A DNA stretch of 62,669 nucleotides, from assembly GCA_023426145.1 (NCBI GenBank), contig JAFABG010000044.1, positions 1 through 62,669 on the forward strand, given 5' to 3'. This stretch comes from Bacteroidota bacterium. Its GTDB lineage: Bacteria; Bacteroidota; Bacteroidia; Bacteroidales; Bacteroidaceae. The notes below the pieces were generated by a model. It ran no database searches and was not told the DNA's origin. It was given only the letters and a program-made list of their open reading frames with translations. This document shows, one piece after another, positions 35,537-43,690 of the stretch; within the stretch, counting starts at the first letter, position 1; each line of letters opens with the position of its first letter. A program made the position numbers and the translations under genes.

Positions 35537-36071
35537 GATTTCTATACTCTTTAATTCTTTTTGCTAACATATATTTGGCTCTGTGCAACTGAGAAGTAGA
35601 TGAATGTTCTTTAATATGAAGCATTCCGGCTATTTCCTTGTGCGACTTTTCCTCAAACACGTAAAGGTTGAAAACCGTTCGACACCCCTCGGGCAATTCG
35701 GCAACAAATGCCATCAATTGTTCTTCAGAGATTCCGATTCCCGCTCCCGACAAATCAGGTACATCGGGTAATTGATCTTCATGTACCACCAACTGGCTTC
35801 CTCGTTTCTCTCGCCTCAAGAAATCGAGCGATTGGGTAACCATCACTCGCGTGATCCATGTGGAAAGCGAAGACTCACCTCGGAACGAAAAGTTGGTAAA
35901 GATCTTGATGAAACCGTCATGTAGAACATCATGAGCCACATCCATATCTCCGGTATACCGATAACATACTGCCAACATCTGCTTAGCATAGAGTGTATAA
36001 AGTTCCTTTCGAGCCGAATCCATTCCTGCCCGACAGCCCTTTATCAGTTCTATCTCGTTTTCCAAAGCCAA
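35520..36071 (-). CDS. ECF-type RNA polymerase sigma factor
   Basis: A 183-residue sigma-70 family member with region 2 (about 15-85, DVAHDVLHDGFIKIFTNFSFRGESSLSTWI) and region 4 (about 120-170, ELPEGCRTVFNLYVFEEKSHKEIAGML). Sequence and length are those of RpoE-like extracytoplasmic function factors. It leads an operon with the barrel-like membrane protein and a lipoprotein, the usual setting of an envelope-stress regulon. Confidence 0.88.
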   Translation of the reverse strand: MALENEIELIKGCRAGMDSARKELYTLYAKQMLAVCYRYTGDMDVAHDVLHDGFIKIFTNFSFRGESSLSTWITRVMVTQSLDFLRREKRGSQLVVHEDQLPDVPDLSGAGIGISEEQLMAFVAELPEGCRTVFNLYVFEEKSHKEIAGMLHIKEHSSTSQLHRAKYMLAKRIKEYRNHEERK

Positions 36072-36189
36072 TTGTCGTTTTTAATCGGACGTATATTTGC
36101 GTCGTTTTACTCATTAGACGCTCCAGTACAAAGAATGCTGCAATGAGTATTATTAAAAGAAGTTAAAGAGAATTTGAATCTAAAAAGAA

Positions 36190-36232
36190 ACGGTAAACCT
36201 CTGCAGCAGGTAAGCAACAGATGATTTACCGT
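36190..36232. terminator. Terminator after nadC
   Basis: The 8-bp perfect stem ACGGTAAA/TTTACCGT (36190-36197 with 36225-36232) is followed on the minus strand by TTCTTTTTAG, as expected for the end of the nadC transcript. Confidence 0.6.
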
Positions 36233-36263
36233 CTATTATTTTTTATTCAGTTTGGATCGCTAA

Positions 36264-37112
36264 TTAGCAAGCTTTAAAACTCATGTCGAGTCCTTTAACA
36301 GAATGAGTTAAAGCACCTACAGAGATAAAGTCTACCCCGCACTCAGCATAATCGCGAAGTGTGTTGAAAGTAATACCACCTGAAGATTCGGTTTCATATT
36401 TGCCAGCTACCATTTCTACAGCTTTCTTTGTCATTTCGGGCGAAAAGTTATCGAACATGATTCGATCTACTCCACCCAAATCAAGAACTTGCTGTAGTTC
36501 GTCGAAGTTGCGCACTTCAATTTCAATTTTTAGCGCTTTACCTTTCTCTTGACAGTATTCTTTTGCACGGCTGATAGCTTTATCAATGCCTCCGGCAAAA
36601 TCGACATGGTTATCTTTCAGCAAAATCATATCGAACAAACCAATACGATGATTTACTCCACCGCCAATTTTCACAGCCATTTTCTCAAGGATACGCATCC
36701 CCGGAGTGGTTTTACGTGTATCTAGCACACGAGTGTTTGTACCTTCGATCTGTTTAGCATATTTTTTAGTCATGGTTGCAATGCCACTCATACGTTGCAT
36801 CACATTCAGCATGAGACGTTCGGTTTGGAGCAGTGATTGCACTTTTCCTTCCACTACCATTGCCACATCTCCCGGTTTCACTTCAGCACCATCATTGATA
36901 AATACTTCCACTTTCATTGTGGGATCGAACCGATTGAATATTTCTTTGGCAACCTCAATACCGGCCAACACACCGGTTTCTTTGATTAGTAGTTTTGATT
37001 TTCCCATAGCCGTGGGCGGGATGCAAGAAAGGGTGGTATGATCACCATCACCTATATCTTCTGCAAAAGCAAGATCGATCAGTTTGTCGATCAGTTCTTT
37101 TTCCTTATTCAT
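36264..37112 (-). CDS. nadC: Nicotinate-nucleotide pyrophosphorylase (carboxylating)
   Basis: Quinolinate phosphoribosyltransferase of de novo NAD synthesis. Signatures: DTRKTTPGMRILEKMAVKIGGGVNHRIGLFD, LLKDNH, IEIEVRN and SSGGITFNTLRDYAECGVDFISVG. I prefer ATG 37112 (282 residues, MNKEKELIDKLID); an ATG 12 nt earlier is open too. It overlaps the stop region of the DUF4783 gene by 8 nt. nadA and nadB are not in this window. Confidence 0.93.
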   Translation of the reverse strand: MNKEKELIDKLIDLAFAEDIGDGDHTTLSCIPPTAMGKSKLLIKETGVLAGIEVAKEIFNRFDPTMKVEVFINDGAEVKPGDVAMVVEGKVQSLLQTERLMLNVMQRMSGIATMTKKYAKQIEGTNTRVLDTRKTTPGMRILEKMAVKIGGGVNHRIGLFDMILLKDNHVDFAGGIDKAISRAKEYCQEKGKALKIEIEVRNFDELQQVLDLGGVDRIMFDNFSPEMTKKAVEMVAGKYETESSGGITFNTLRDYAECGVDFISVGALTHSVKGLDMSFKAC

Positions 37113-37497
37113 TGATCTTATCAATTCTTATTTGATGTATTACATATTTAGTCTGCACTTTTTTCAGGAAGCAGTTCACGCGAAACTTACCATCAACAGT
37201 AACCAATGTACCGATGATGAAACCTGACTCATCTCGCTTTCCCCGATGATTCACATCAAATGTGCTGACCTTGTTTTCCTTAAAGAACTCTTGTATCATA
37301 GCTGTGGCCTTTTGCTTGTCAGCTTTGGTGGGGCGACCCTGAAGACAAAGGCACACCTCGTCTCCCATATACGCACTAAGTTCTTCCGAACTTCCTTTCT
37401 TAAATGCCGTAATTACTCCTGTAGGTACTTCCTGCGCCATCAGCAATGAGACAGAAAGAAGCAAAGCGGCCATTCCTAAAAGCACTCGTTTCTTCAT
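37105..37497 (-). CDS. DUF4783 secreted protein
   Basis: A 130-residue protein with a signal peptide (1-21, ending LLMAQ) and a compact NTF2-like domain. The segments TGVITAFKKGSSEELSAYMG and KADKQKATAMIQEFFKEN match the Bacteroidota family DUF4783. It is regularly found upstream of nadC. The function is unknown, and it is probably periplasmic. Overlap with nadC shows co-translation. Confidence 0.78.
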   Translation of the reverse strand: MKKRVLLGMAALLLSVSLLMAQEVPTGVITAFKKGSSEELSAYMGDEVCLCLQGRPTKADKQKATAMIQEFFKENKVSTFDVNHRGKRDESGFIIGTLVTVDGKFRVNCFLKKVQTKYVIHQIRIDKINE

Positions 37498-37568
37498 AAA
37501 TCCAAGCTTTTGGGTTGAAGTTTAAAGGATTAAACTTTCAACTAATGATAGGCAAAGGTAAGCATTAA

Positions 37569-37600
37569 TTGCAGAATAACATAAAAAATGCCTATTTTTG
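37569..37600 (+). promoter_or_regulatory. rlmH promoter
   Basis: TTG (37569-37571), 21 nt, then TATTTTTG (37593-37600) fits the Bacteroides pattern. It places the start at ATG 37625 rather than the upstream in-frame codon at 37598, which overlaps the -7 box. Confidence 0.65.
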
Positions 37601-37624
37601 TGCACAAATCAGAATAACAGACGC

Positions 37625-38098
37625 ATGAAAACAACTTTGCTCGTGGTGGGACGAACCGTGGAACAACATTATATTACAGCGATTAATGACTATGTTCAAC
37701 GCACTAAGCGCTTTATCACTTTCGACATGGAGGTGATTCCCGAACTCAAGAACACCAAAAGCCTATCGATGGACCAACAAAAGGAAAAAGAAGGCGAACT
37801 TATATTGAAAGCTTTGCAGCCCGGAGATGTGATTGTACTGCTGGATGAGCATGGAAAAGAGATGCGTTCGCTTGATTTTGCTGAATACATGAAACGGAAA
37901 ATGAATACAGTCAACAAACGGCTGGTTTTCATTATCGGAGGACCTTACGGATTCTCGGAAAAAGTGTATCAAGTGGCGCATGAGAAGATTTCAATGTCGA
38001 AAATGACCTTCTCCCATCAAATGATACGACTGATTTTTGTGGAACAGATATATCGGGCTATGACGATATTGAACGGAGGGCCGTATCATCACGAATAA
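37625..38098 (+). CDS. rlmH: 23S rRNA pseudouridine-1915 N3-methyltransferase
   Basis: SPOUT-class methyltransferase that modifies helix 69 of 23S rRNA. The 157 residues end with the family tail LNGGPYHHE and contain the knot motifs VFIIGGPYGFS and MSKMTFSHQMIRLIFVEQIYRA. The length is exactly typical. It is divergent from the DUF4783-nadC operon. Confidence 0.93.
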   Translation: MKTTLLVVGRTVEQHYITAINDYVQRTKRFITFDMEVIPELKNTKSLSMDQQKEKEGELILKALQPGDVIVLLDEHGKEMRSLDFAEYMKRKMNTVNKRLVFIIGGPYGFSEKVYQVAHEKISMSKMTFSHQMIRLIFVEQIYRAMTILNGGPYHHE

Positions 38099-38121
38099 GA
38101 ATTTCTCTGATTTCCGCCCTA

Positions 38122-38766
38122 CTAGAACATTTCTCTCGCATAAAGTTCATCAAAAACCCTTCGGAACTCAGTTTTCTTTGCTATTAGCTGTCGAAGTTCA
38201 GCCAATCGGTCAGCATTATCTGATTCGGGTATCCACAGTTTTAAATATCCCCCCTCGGCATATTTATCATCAAGATGATTGCAGAAGCGTTCATATTGTT
38301 GCTGCTTATCCAACTGTGGGTAGTGAGATAATCCATATTGAATCGTACGAAGTAAAGTAACCTTCGGCTCAATAAGACGATCGGCCTCAGCCACGATCTT
38401 TCCATAGATGGTTCGCGGAGCTTGTTCATTGGAAGCGCGATGGTCTTCTACTGCTTCTTTCATCTGCATTATCTGCTCTTTCGTAAACCAACGAGACAAG
38501 GCTTCGTCAGCTTCCAAAAGGCGACCGGAAACAATATGATGCCATTCACGGCCTTCACACAAGCCCACATCATGATAGGCAGCAATCGTGTAAACCATAG
38601 AGAGGTCTACATCATAATGAGTGGCAAGTTTCAAACTTTCTTCAATCACTCGCTCCACATGATCTACTTGATGGGCTTTGTCAAAGCCTGCGTATTGAGG
38701 AATTATTTCGTCAACAATATAGTTATACAATTCTACAGGAATAGATATTGGTATATTAAAATTCAT
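38122..38766 (-). CDS. HD-domain phosphohydrolase
   Basis: A 214-residue protein with an HD domain: H36 or H39 in KAHQVDHVERVI, the doublet HD in AAYHDVGLCEG (about 68-69), and the distal Asp in KIVAEADRLIE. Such proteins hydrolyse phosphate esters of nucleotides. The substrate is unknown. It converges on rlmH. Confidence 0.8.
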   Translation of the reverse strand: MNFNIPISIPVELYNYIVDEIIPQYAGFDKAHQVDHVERVIEESLKLATHYDVDLSMVYTIAAYHDVGLCEGREWHHIVSGRLLEADEALSRWFTKEQIMQMKEAVEDHRASNEQAPRTIYGKIVAEADRLIEPKVTLLRTIQYGLSHYPQLDKQQQYERFCNHLDDKYAEGGYLKLWIPESDNADRLAELRQLIAKKTEFRRVFDELYAREMF

Positions 38767-38916
38767 ATATTTATAAAATAAGATAAAAGATAACGACAGA
38801 CTTTACTGCAATCATTATTGGTCTATAAACTCCTTTCGATGCAGCATCTATTGCTTGTTGATACTCATTCTATTGGTTGGCAATCTATGCTATGCGCCTG
38901 AAGAGGCATCACGCTA

Positions 38917-40371
38917 TTATTCATTATGGGTCTGTTTCCAAGTTTTCGCTTTCTCTGTTAATCGGTATTGCTGCTTAGGATGATTGGGCTGACCCGGGTA
39001 TTTACGTTCTATTGCTCCATCTCCTAAAGCCGGAGTGACATAATTTTCACGAGTTCTTTTTCGGCTACTCAAGTTACAGATTTGCATTATTTCCGTTATT
39101 GACATGAAATTTTCATTCATTGCATTGATTAATATTGCTATTTGGGTCGTACTTGGGTCGTACTTGGGTCGTACTTGGGTCGTACTTGAGTCCTTTACAA
39201 CTCTCTTGAATGTTACAATCACAAATCCTCCTTGTGTCCTCCATACTGGTTCCTCAACTTTTTGACGTTTGCATGCATCAACGATACGTTCGGCACCCGA
39301 GCCCCAGTTTTCAAGAAAAGTAGTCTTGAAAAGTACATCGGCAATGATGGGATTGTATGGATAAGAGATATGCGGTTGTTTGATAGTCTCCGGCGTAAGC
39401 TGGGGTGGAAACATACCCGGATTTTCGATCTCTATGCGGTCATCATAAATGGCAATACCGATAGTGAGGTTGTATTTCTCATATTGACGATGGCAAAGCG
39501 CATTAATAAGTGCTTCACGCAATGCTTCGGCAGGCACTTCAAGATGTTCTTCCCGCACGAAGCCGACAATCTTGCCACTCAATGAAAGATGCTTGAAAAA
39601 AAAAGCCAAACCTGCATCCAATAAGTCGAAGAAGTTGCCTTCCGCACGTTGGTTGTCGATAAACTCATTCTTGTCCGTTCCACGAAAACGAGCCATGCGT
39701 AAGCGGAATTGTGGATATTCGTAGATGTTAGTGCCGAAGAGTGCTGCCGCCGCATTGTTGGGTACTCCCTCATTCAACAACTGCAACTTATCAAGCACTT
39801 TCTCAAATGGTTCCGTCATGGCAGATGCCATCATACGACCACGCTCTACTCCCAATCGGACTGCACCACGGACACGTTCCTCATTCAAATCACCGATAGC
39901 TACTCTATCAGCTTTCTGACGTTCCCACATATAATATTGAGGCTTGTTAGCACGGATACGCTCTTCAAACATCTCACGAGGCATCAACTTAGTGGTACTC
40001 TCTACCTTATAGTAAGGACGGCTATCATAAGTATAGGGTTGCCGTCCCCACACGAAAGCATCGAAATACATTGTTATAACTTGACATCCCGGACGGTCGG
40101 GTACATCCACATACTCTACTTTCACGTCTATGGCAGGTTCTATTCCCGTAAGGTATTGAGCAATTTCACGCTGTGTATTGTCTGTTACTTCCTGTCCAAG
40201 TATCTTTAACGAACCCGGTGCAATGCCTATAATGAGCCAGCCGCCATCGGTGTTAAGAAAAGCACATGCCGTATGCATACCGTCTTTCAGTTCACCGGTA
40301 GTCTTCTTTAGTTCTAGTTGACGATGTTCGTCTTTAGATATGAGTTGTTTTATATCATCTATTGTAATCAT
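38917..40371 (-). CDS. AlbA_2/Schlafen-like ATP-binding protein with winged-helix tail, repeat-bearing
   Basis: A 484-residue RecG-like/COG2865 protein. N-terminal AlbA_2 domain (about 10-130, ACAFLNTDGGWLIIGIA). GHKL-type ATP-binding domain (about 270-375) with N-box EALREALINALCHRQYE at 282-298, DRIEIENPG and ENWGSGAERI. C-terminal winged helix (about 411-475). The linker at 395-410 is encoded by four perfect 11-bp repeats, so a copy change would shift the frame. It overlaps the 5'-nucleotidase gene by ATGA. It may be a regulator or a defence protein. Confidence 0.85.
   Translation of the reverse strand: MITIDDIKQLISKDEHRQLELKKTTGELKDGMHTACAFLNTDGGWLIIGIAPGSLKILGQEVTDNTQREIAQYLTGIEPAIDVKVEYVDVPDRPGCQVITMYFDAFVWGRQPYTYDSRPYYKVESTTKLMPREMFEERIRANKPQYYMWERQKADRVAIGDLNEERVRGAVRLGVERGRMMASAMTEPFEKVLDKLQLLNEGVPNNAAAALFGTNIYEYPQFRLRMARFRGTDKNEFIDNQRAEGNFFDLLDAGLAFFFKHLSLSGKIVGFVREEHLEVPAEALREALINALCHRQYEKYNLTIGIAIYDDRIEIENPGMFPPQLTPETIKQPHISYPYNPIIADVLFKTTFLENWGSGAERIVDACKRQKVEEPVWRTQGGFVIVTFKRVVKDSSTTQVRPKYDPSTTQIAILINAMNENFMSITEIMQICNLSSRKRTRENYVTPALGDGAIERKYPGQPNHPKQQYRLTEKAKTWKQTHNE
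39144..39187. repeat. Four tandem 11-bp repeats inside a coding region
   Basis: Four perfect copies of GGGTCGTACTT (plus strand) start at 39144, 39155, 39166 and 39177, followed by a diverged partial copy. Eleven is not a multiple of three, so gain or loss of one unit shifts the frame of the AlbA-ATPase gene before its winged-helix domain. Confidence 0.95.
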
Positions 40372-41321
40372 GTTGTTCCATTTTCTTGATTATTCTTATT
40401 TGCTATACCAAATGGAATATGAACGGCTGGTATTTTATCTAGATTATTTAAATGAACCTTTTGGTCATCAAAGAATATATGAGGGTTAAGTATATTGAGA
40501 ACTCTAGACTTTTCAATGCCACCTAAAAAGAAAACATCATCGACTTCTACATCTATACTTTTTAGAGTAGTTACAACTCTTTCGTGTGCAGGTGCATTTC
40601 TAGCAGTAATAATAGCGGTACTTAGGATACGCTTGTATGTGCCATCATCTTCAGCCTTTTTCTTTTCTAGCTTCTGAAAGAATGATATTTTTTGAAGAAG
40701 ATTTCCTATGGGACCTTCTGATAGTGGAGATGAAGCTAGTTGACTCTCGTGCTGAAAATAAGTTTGCATATCACCGTTGTTTTCTTTGTAGAATGTTTCA
40801 GCGGTATCATCAGCAATAACTCCATCAAAGTCAAATCCCAAACGTAGCTCTTTATCAGATTCATCGTCTTCAATAATCACTTTATTTAAAACTGTACCAG
40901 CCGCGAATCCTGAATCCATTGCTTTCTTTGTATCATCTTCGTTTGCCGAGAGGAATAAAGTTGCATTGAATGCAGGTAGATATTGAAAATTTGACTTTCC
41001 GGACGAGAAACAAGCTCGAGAAATATCTAATCCATAATGTTTAATACTTCTGAAAGCCCTTAATCCTGTCTCTGGACTATTTTTTGAAAAAAGAACTACC
41101 TCAATAGGCATTTCCATAGGAAATGAGTCATTAAGACTCAGCAGACGTTTAATAAACGGAAAAGCAACTCCTTTTTCAAAAGGATTATCTATATTCTTTT
41201 CTTGATATTCGCGATATGCTTTTTCACCTTTTGCTTTGAATATGCTATCAGATTCCATCAAGTTAAATAAAGCACTTGAAGATACTGCTATGACGAATTT
41301 CTTTTCTATTGGGTATGGCAT
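40368..41321 (-). CDS. 5'-Nucleotidase, cytosolic cN-I-like family
   Basis: A HAD-like nucleotidase of 317 residues from ATG 41321 (MPYPIEKKFVIAVSSSALF). It has LGFDFDGVIADDTAE with the catalytic aspartates in DFDGV, AIITARNAPAHERVV and the acidic FFDDQ. It should remove the 5'-phosphate of nucleoside monophosphates. The ATGA overlap with the AlbA-ATPase gene (40368-40371) indicates coupled translation. An earlier ATG at 41390 is open but adds 23 residues not expected in the family. Confidence 0.8.
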   Translation of the reverse strand: MPYPIEKKFVIAVSSSALFNLMESDSIFKAKGEKAYREYQEKNIDNPFEKGVAFPFIKRLLSLNDSFPMEMPIEVVLFSKNSPETGLRAFRSIKHYGLDISRACFSSGKSNFQYLPAFNATLFLSANEDDTKKAMDSGFAAGTVLNKVIIEDDESDKELRLGFDFDGVIADDTAETFYKENNGDMQTYFQHESQLASSPLSEGPIGNLLQKISFFQKLEKKKAEDDGTYKRILSTAIITARNAPAHERVVTTLKSIDVEVDDVFFLGGIEKSRVLNILNPHIFFDDQKVHLNNLDKIPAVHIPFGIANKNNQENGTT

Positions 41322-41567
41322 ATTAGTTACTTTTATGAATATTAATATTTTATGTAAATTAAAACCATCCATTTTATCTAAATAATTCAACCTATTATAA
41401 CTCTTCTTCTAATGGTTGTTTGCTATTTATTGAGTTGAGTTCACTAATGTATTATTTCCCATCCTTTGGAAACAATTCTGTTTGGTAATTATTTGCTAAT
41501 AAGTAAGTTAGCATAATTATTCATCGTAAGTTCGATAAAATCTATTTGATTGATTTATTGGTAAAAT

Positions 41568-41780
41568 AACGATATCAAAGTTACTGAAATATTTTGTTTA
41601 GCAGATGATTTCTATAAGTTTTTTGATTCTTTGCAGGAAAGATACTCATTGGATGCACATTCTGTTACCTACAAACGGAAACACTATTGTGCACCTAAGA
41701 TGTCTCAAGCAGAAGCCATGTAAAACTTATTATGTTTCATGCCTCTAGTTATAGGTACCCGAAACATTACTAACATGAGC
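41568..41780 (+). pseudogene. Remnant of an IS982-family transposase
   Basis: A frame at 41568-41720 reads NDIKVTEIFCLADDFYKFFD and then APKMSQAEAM before a TAA. After a frameshift the next codons give KLIMFHASSYRYPKHY, which corresponds to the IS982 transposase motif LSEAEIMxIMxLFHxSGYRxxKHFY. Frameshift, stops and the missing remainder show decay. The region to 42144 (AT-rich) holds no gene I can support, and no terminal repeats were found. Confidence 0.65.
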
Positions 41781-42144
41781 TTCCTTCCCTAGAAACCATT
41801 TATCAACCTAGAGAAGGTCGTTGATAAACAGCTTACCATATTTTAGGAAGTTCATAAACTCAGCACAAGAAGTACTTCGCTACTGGCCACAAAGCCCAAT
41901 ATTTTATCATTTTTTTTACTCATAATAGATCCTGCTTATTATTTCCCAGATTATCTAACACCTCTCATTGTTAACATTTTCATAAATTCAATTCACAAAA
42001 CAGTAAAATTAAATGAGAAACAAAAGAACATAATACTATAAAAAAGAACGAGCCATACGTAAAAAAAGGAGATATAACAATTATATCCCCCAGCTTACAT
42101 TCCAAACACCTTGCCGGCTGTCTGAAAAATAAATATTAAAAAAA

Positions 42145-42600
42145 TTACTCCCGATTCATCAACCGATGTTCAGCCATCTGCTCGTACTTTGTTCCCTTAC
42201 GACCATAGTTAGCATACGGATAGATAGAAATGCCACCGCGTGGAGTGAAAATTCCAGTCACCTCAATATACTTAGGATTCATCAGTTTAATCAGATCTTT
42301 CATGATGATATTCACGCAATCTTCATGAAATGCGCCATGGTTACGAAAGCTAAACATATAGAGTTTCAAGCTCTTACTTTCTACCATTTTCACATCAGGA
42401 ATATAGCTGATACGTATTTCAGCAAAGTCAGGTTGCCCCGTAATGGGGCATAAGCTTGTAAATTCGGGACAATTGAAACGCACCCAATAATCATTATCGG
42501 GATGTTTATTATCAAAAGCTTCCAGTACTTCAGGAGCATAATCTTGCTTATACTCTGTTTTTCTTCCCAATAAGGAAAGTTGATCTTTTAATTCTGACAT
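42145..42600 (-). CDS. queF: NADPH-dependent 7-cyano-7-deazaguanine reductase
   Basis: Reduces preQ0 to preQ1 in queuosine synthesis. The 151 residues are the short, unimodular QueF type: catalytic Cys in FTSLCPITGQPDF, the NADPH-binding ESKSLKLY and the substrate-binding FHEDC. It is on the same strand as queC and the transporter but is separated from them by copy B of the composite repeat, so it may have its own promoter. Confidence 0.93.
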   Translation of the reverse strand: MSELKDQLSLLGRKTEYKQDYAPEVLEAFDNKHPDNDYWVRFNCPEFTSLCPITGQPDFAEIRISYIPDVKMVESKSLKLYMFSFRNHGAFHEDCVNIIMKDLIKLMNPKYIEVTGIFTPRGGISIYPYANYGRKGTKYEQMAEHRLMNRE

Positions 42601-42697
42601 TATTTCTTTTATTTTTAAGTAGCTGTTCTTTATATAGCTTTATCCTTGCTTGAGGTGCAGTGCGTGTATAAAAACCTATTTGCAGCATCAAGTAAGA

Positions 42698-42817
42698 GAA
42701 GCTAGAGTTTCATTAGAGGAAACTATAGTTTCTACCGTAAGAAACTAAAGTTTCACAGGCTTGAAACTACAGTTCCAATTTAGTTGAAACGATAGTTTCA
42801 TGCCTTTGAAACGATTC
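42698..42817. repeat. 22-bp-phased palindrome array, copy B
   Basis: Six GAAAC/GTTTC palindromes begin at 42698 (one mismatch), 42719, 42741, 42763, 42786 and 42808 (half unit). The spacing is 21, 22, 22, 23 and 22 bp. The units GAAACTATAGTTTC and GAAACTAAAGTTTC occur in both copies. It lies between queF and queC. Confidence 0.8.
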
Positions 42818-42855
42818 AATCTATGTATTGTTTGTCTCTGTGTTACCCATCAGTC

Positions 42856-42959
42856 GTGACAGCAACCTATGCTATCACACTGTTGTCACAGCTTGCCATC
42901 ACACACTATCCGACTTATAATCTGACGATTAAATACTGCAATGTGACAGATGACAGCAA
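42856..42959. repeat. TGACAG/TGTCAC motif cluster, copy B
   Basis: GTGACAG at 42856, TTGTCAC at 42883, and the 17-mer GTGACAGATGACAGCAA at 42943-42959, identical to copy A. The order relative to the palindrome array is the same as in copy A. It ends 34 nt before the queC stop codon. Confidence 0.75.
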
Positions 42960-42992
42960 AAATACTGTTTTATTATTTAGTAGAGAAGAGCG

Positions 42993-43649
42993 TTACTTCT
43001 TACTTTCCAAATATTTCTCAAGACCTTCTCTACGCAATTTGCAAGCCGGACAATGTCCACAGCCATCCCCTTGAACGCCATTATAGCAGGTCAAAGTCTC
43101 CGTACGAATCAAATCCAACACGCCCAACTCATCGGCCAAAGCCCATGTTTCCGCTTTATCAATCCACATCAGAGGAGTATGAATAACGAATTGTTCGTCC
43201 ATCGCTAAGTTCAAAGTCACATTCAGAGACTTGATAAATGCATCTCTGCAATCGGGATACCCGCTGAAATCGGTTTGCGAAACACCCGTCACCAGATGGT
43301 TAATGCCACGCTCACGGGCGTATACAGCAGCAATGCTCAAGAAAAAGAGATTACGACCGGGAACAAATGTATTGGGAACACTATTCTCCGGTTTCACCTG
43401 ATCCATCACCATAGTCGTATCTGTCAATGAATTATGCCCCAGTGTTCCAATAAACGACACATCCATCACATCAAACTCAACATCTGCTTTACGAGCGATT
43501 TCTCGTGCAAGCTCTACTTCTTTCTTATGCTTCTGACCATAAATGAAACTTAAAGCATACACTTTCTTAAAATTACGCTTTGCCCAAAACAGACAAGTAG
43601 TGGAGTCTTGTCCACCACTAAACACTACTAATGCAGTCTCTTTATTCAT
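42993..43649 (-). CDS. queC: 7-Cyano-7-deazaguanine synthase
   Basis: ATP- and zinc-dependent enzyme that makes preQ0 from 7-carboxy-7-deazaguanine. It has the PP-loop SGGQDSTTC near the N-terminus and the zinc site CYNGVQGDGCGHCPAC at the C-terminus. I prefer ATG 43649 (218 residues, MNKETALVVFSGGQDS) over the ATG 12 nt upstream. It follows the precursor transporter on the same strand after 41 nt. Confidence 0.93.
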   Translation of the reverse strand: MNKETALVVFSGGQDSTTCLFWAKRNFKKVYALSFIYGQKHKKEVELAREIARKADVEFDVMDVSFIGTLGHNSLTDTTMVMDQVKPENSVPNTFVPGRNLFFLSIAAVYARERGINHLVTGVSQTDFSGYPDCRDAFIKSLNVTLNLAMDEQFVIHTPLMWIDKAETWALADELGVLDLIRTETLTCYNGVQGDGCGHCPACKLRREGLEKYLESKK

Positions 43650-43690
43650 ATAGTAATTCATTTATATGCTGTTGATCGCAAACAGCCAAA

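Noticed and set aside
39709..40209. 166-codon frame opposite the AlbA-ATPase gene
   Set aside because: Antisense to a gene with clear motifs; no start context or homology pattern.
38917..42144. Prophage or integrative element
   Set aside because: No integrase, relaxase, phage structural genes or attachment-site repeats were seen; only one decayed transposase fragment.
42601..42660. Second preQ1 riboswitch before queF
   Set aside because: No P1 stem with a TTCTA loop and A-rich tail could be built in the queF leader.
42823..43074. Plus-strand frame across copy B of the repeat
   Set aside because: It runs through repeat DNA and into the 3' end of queC on the opposite strand; no protein features.
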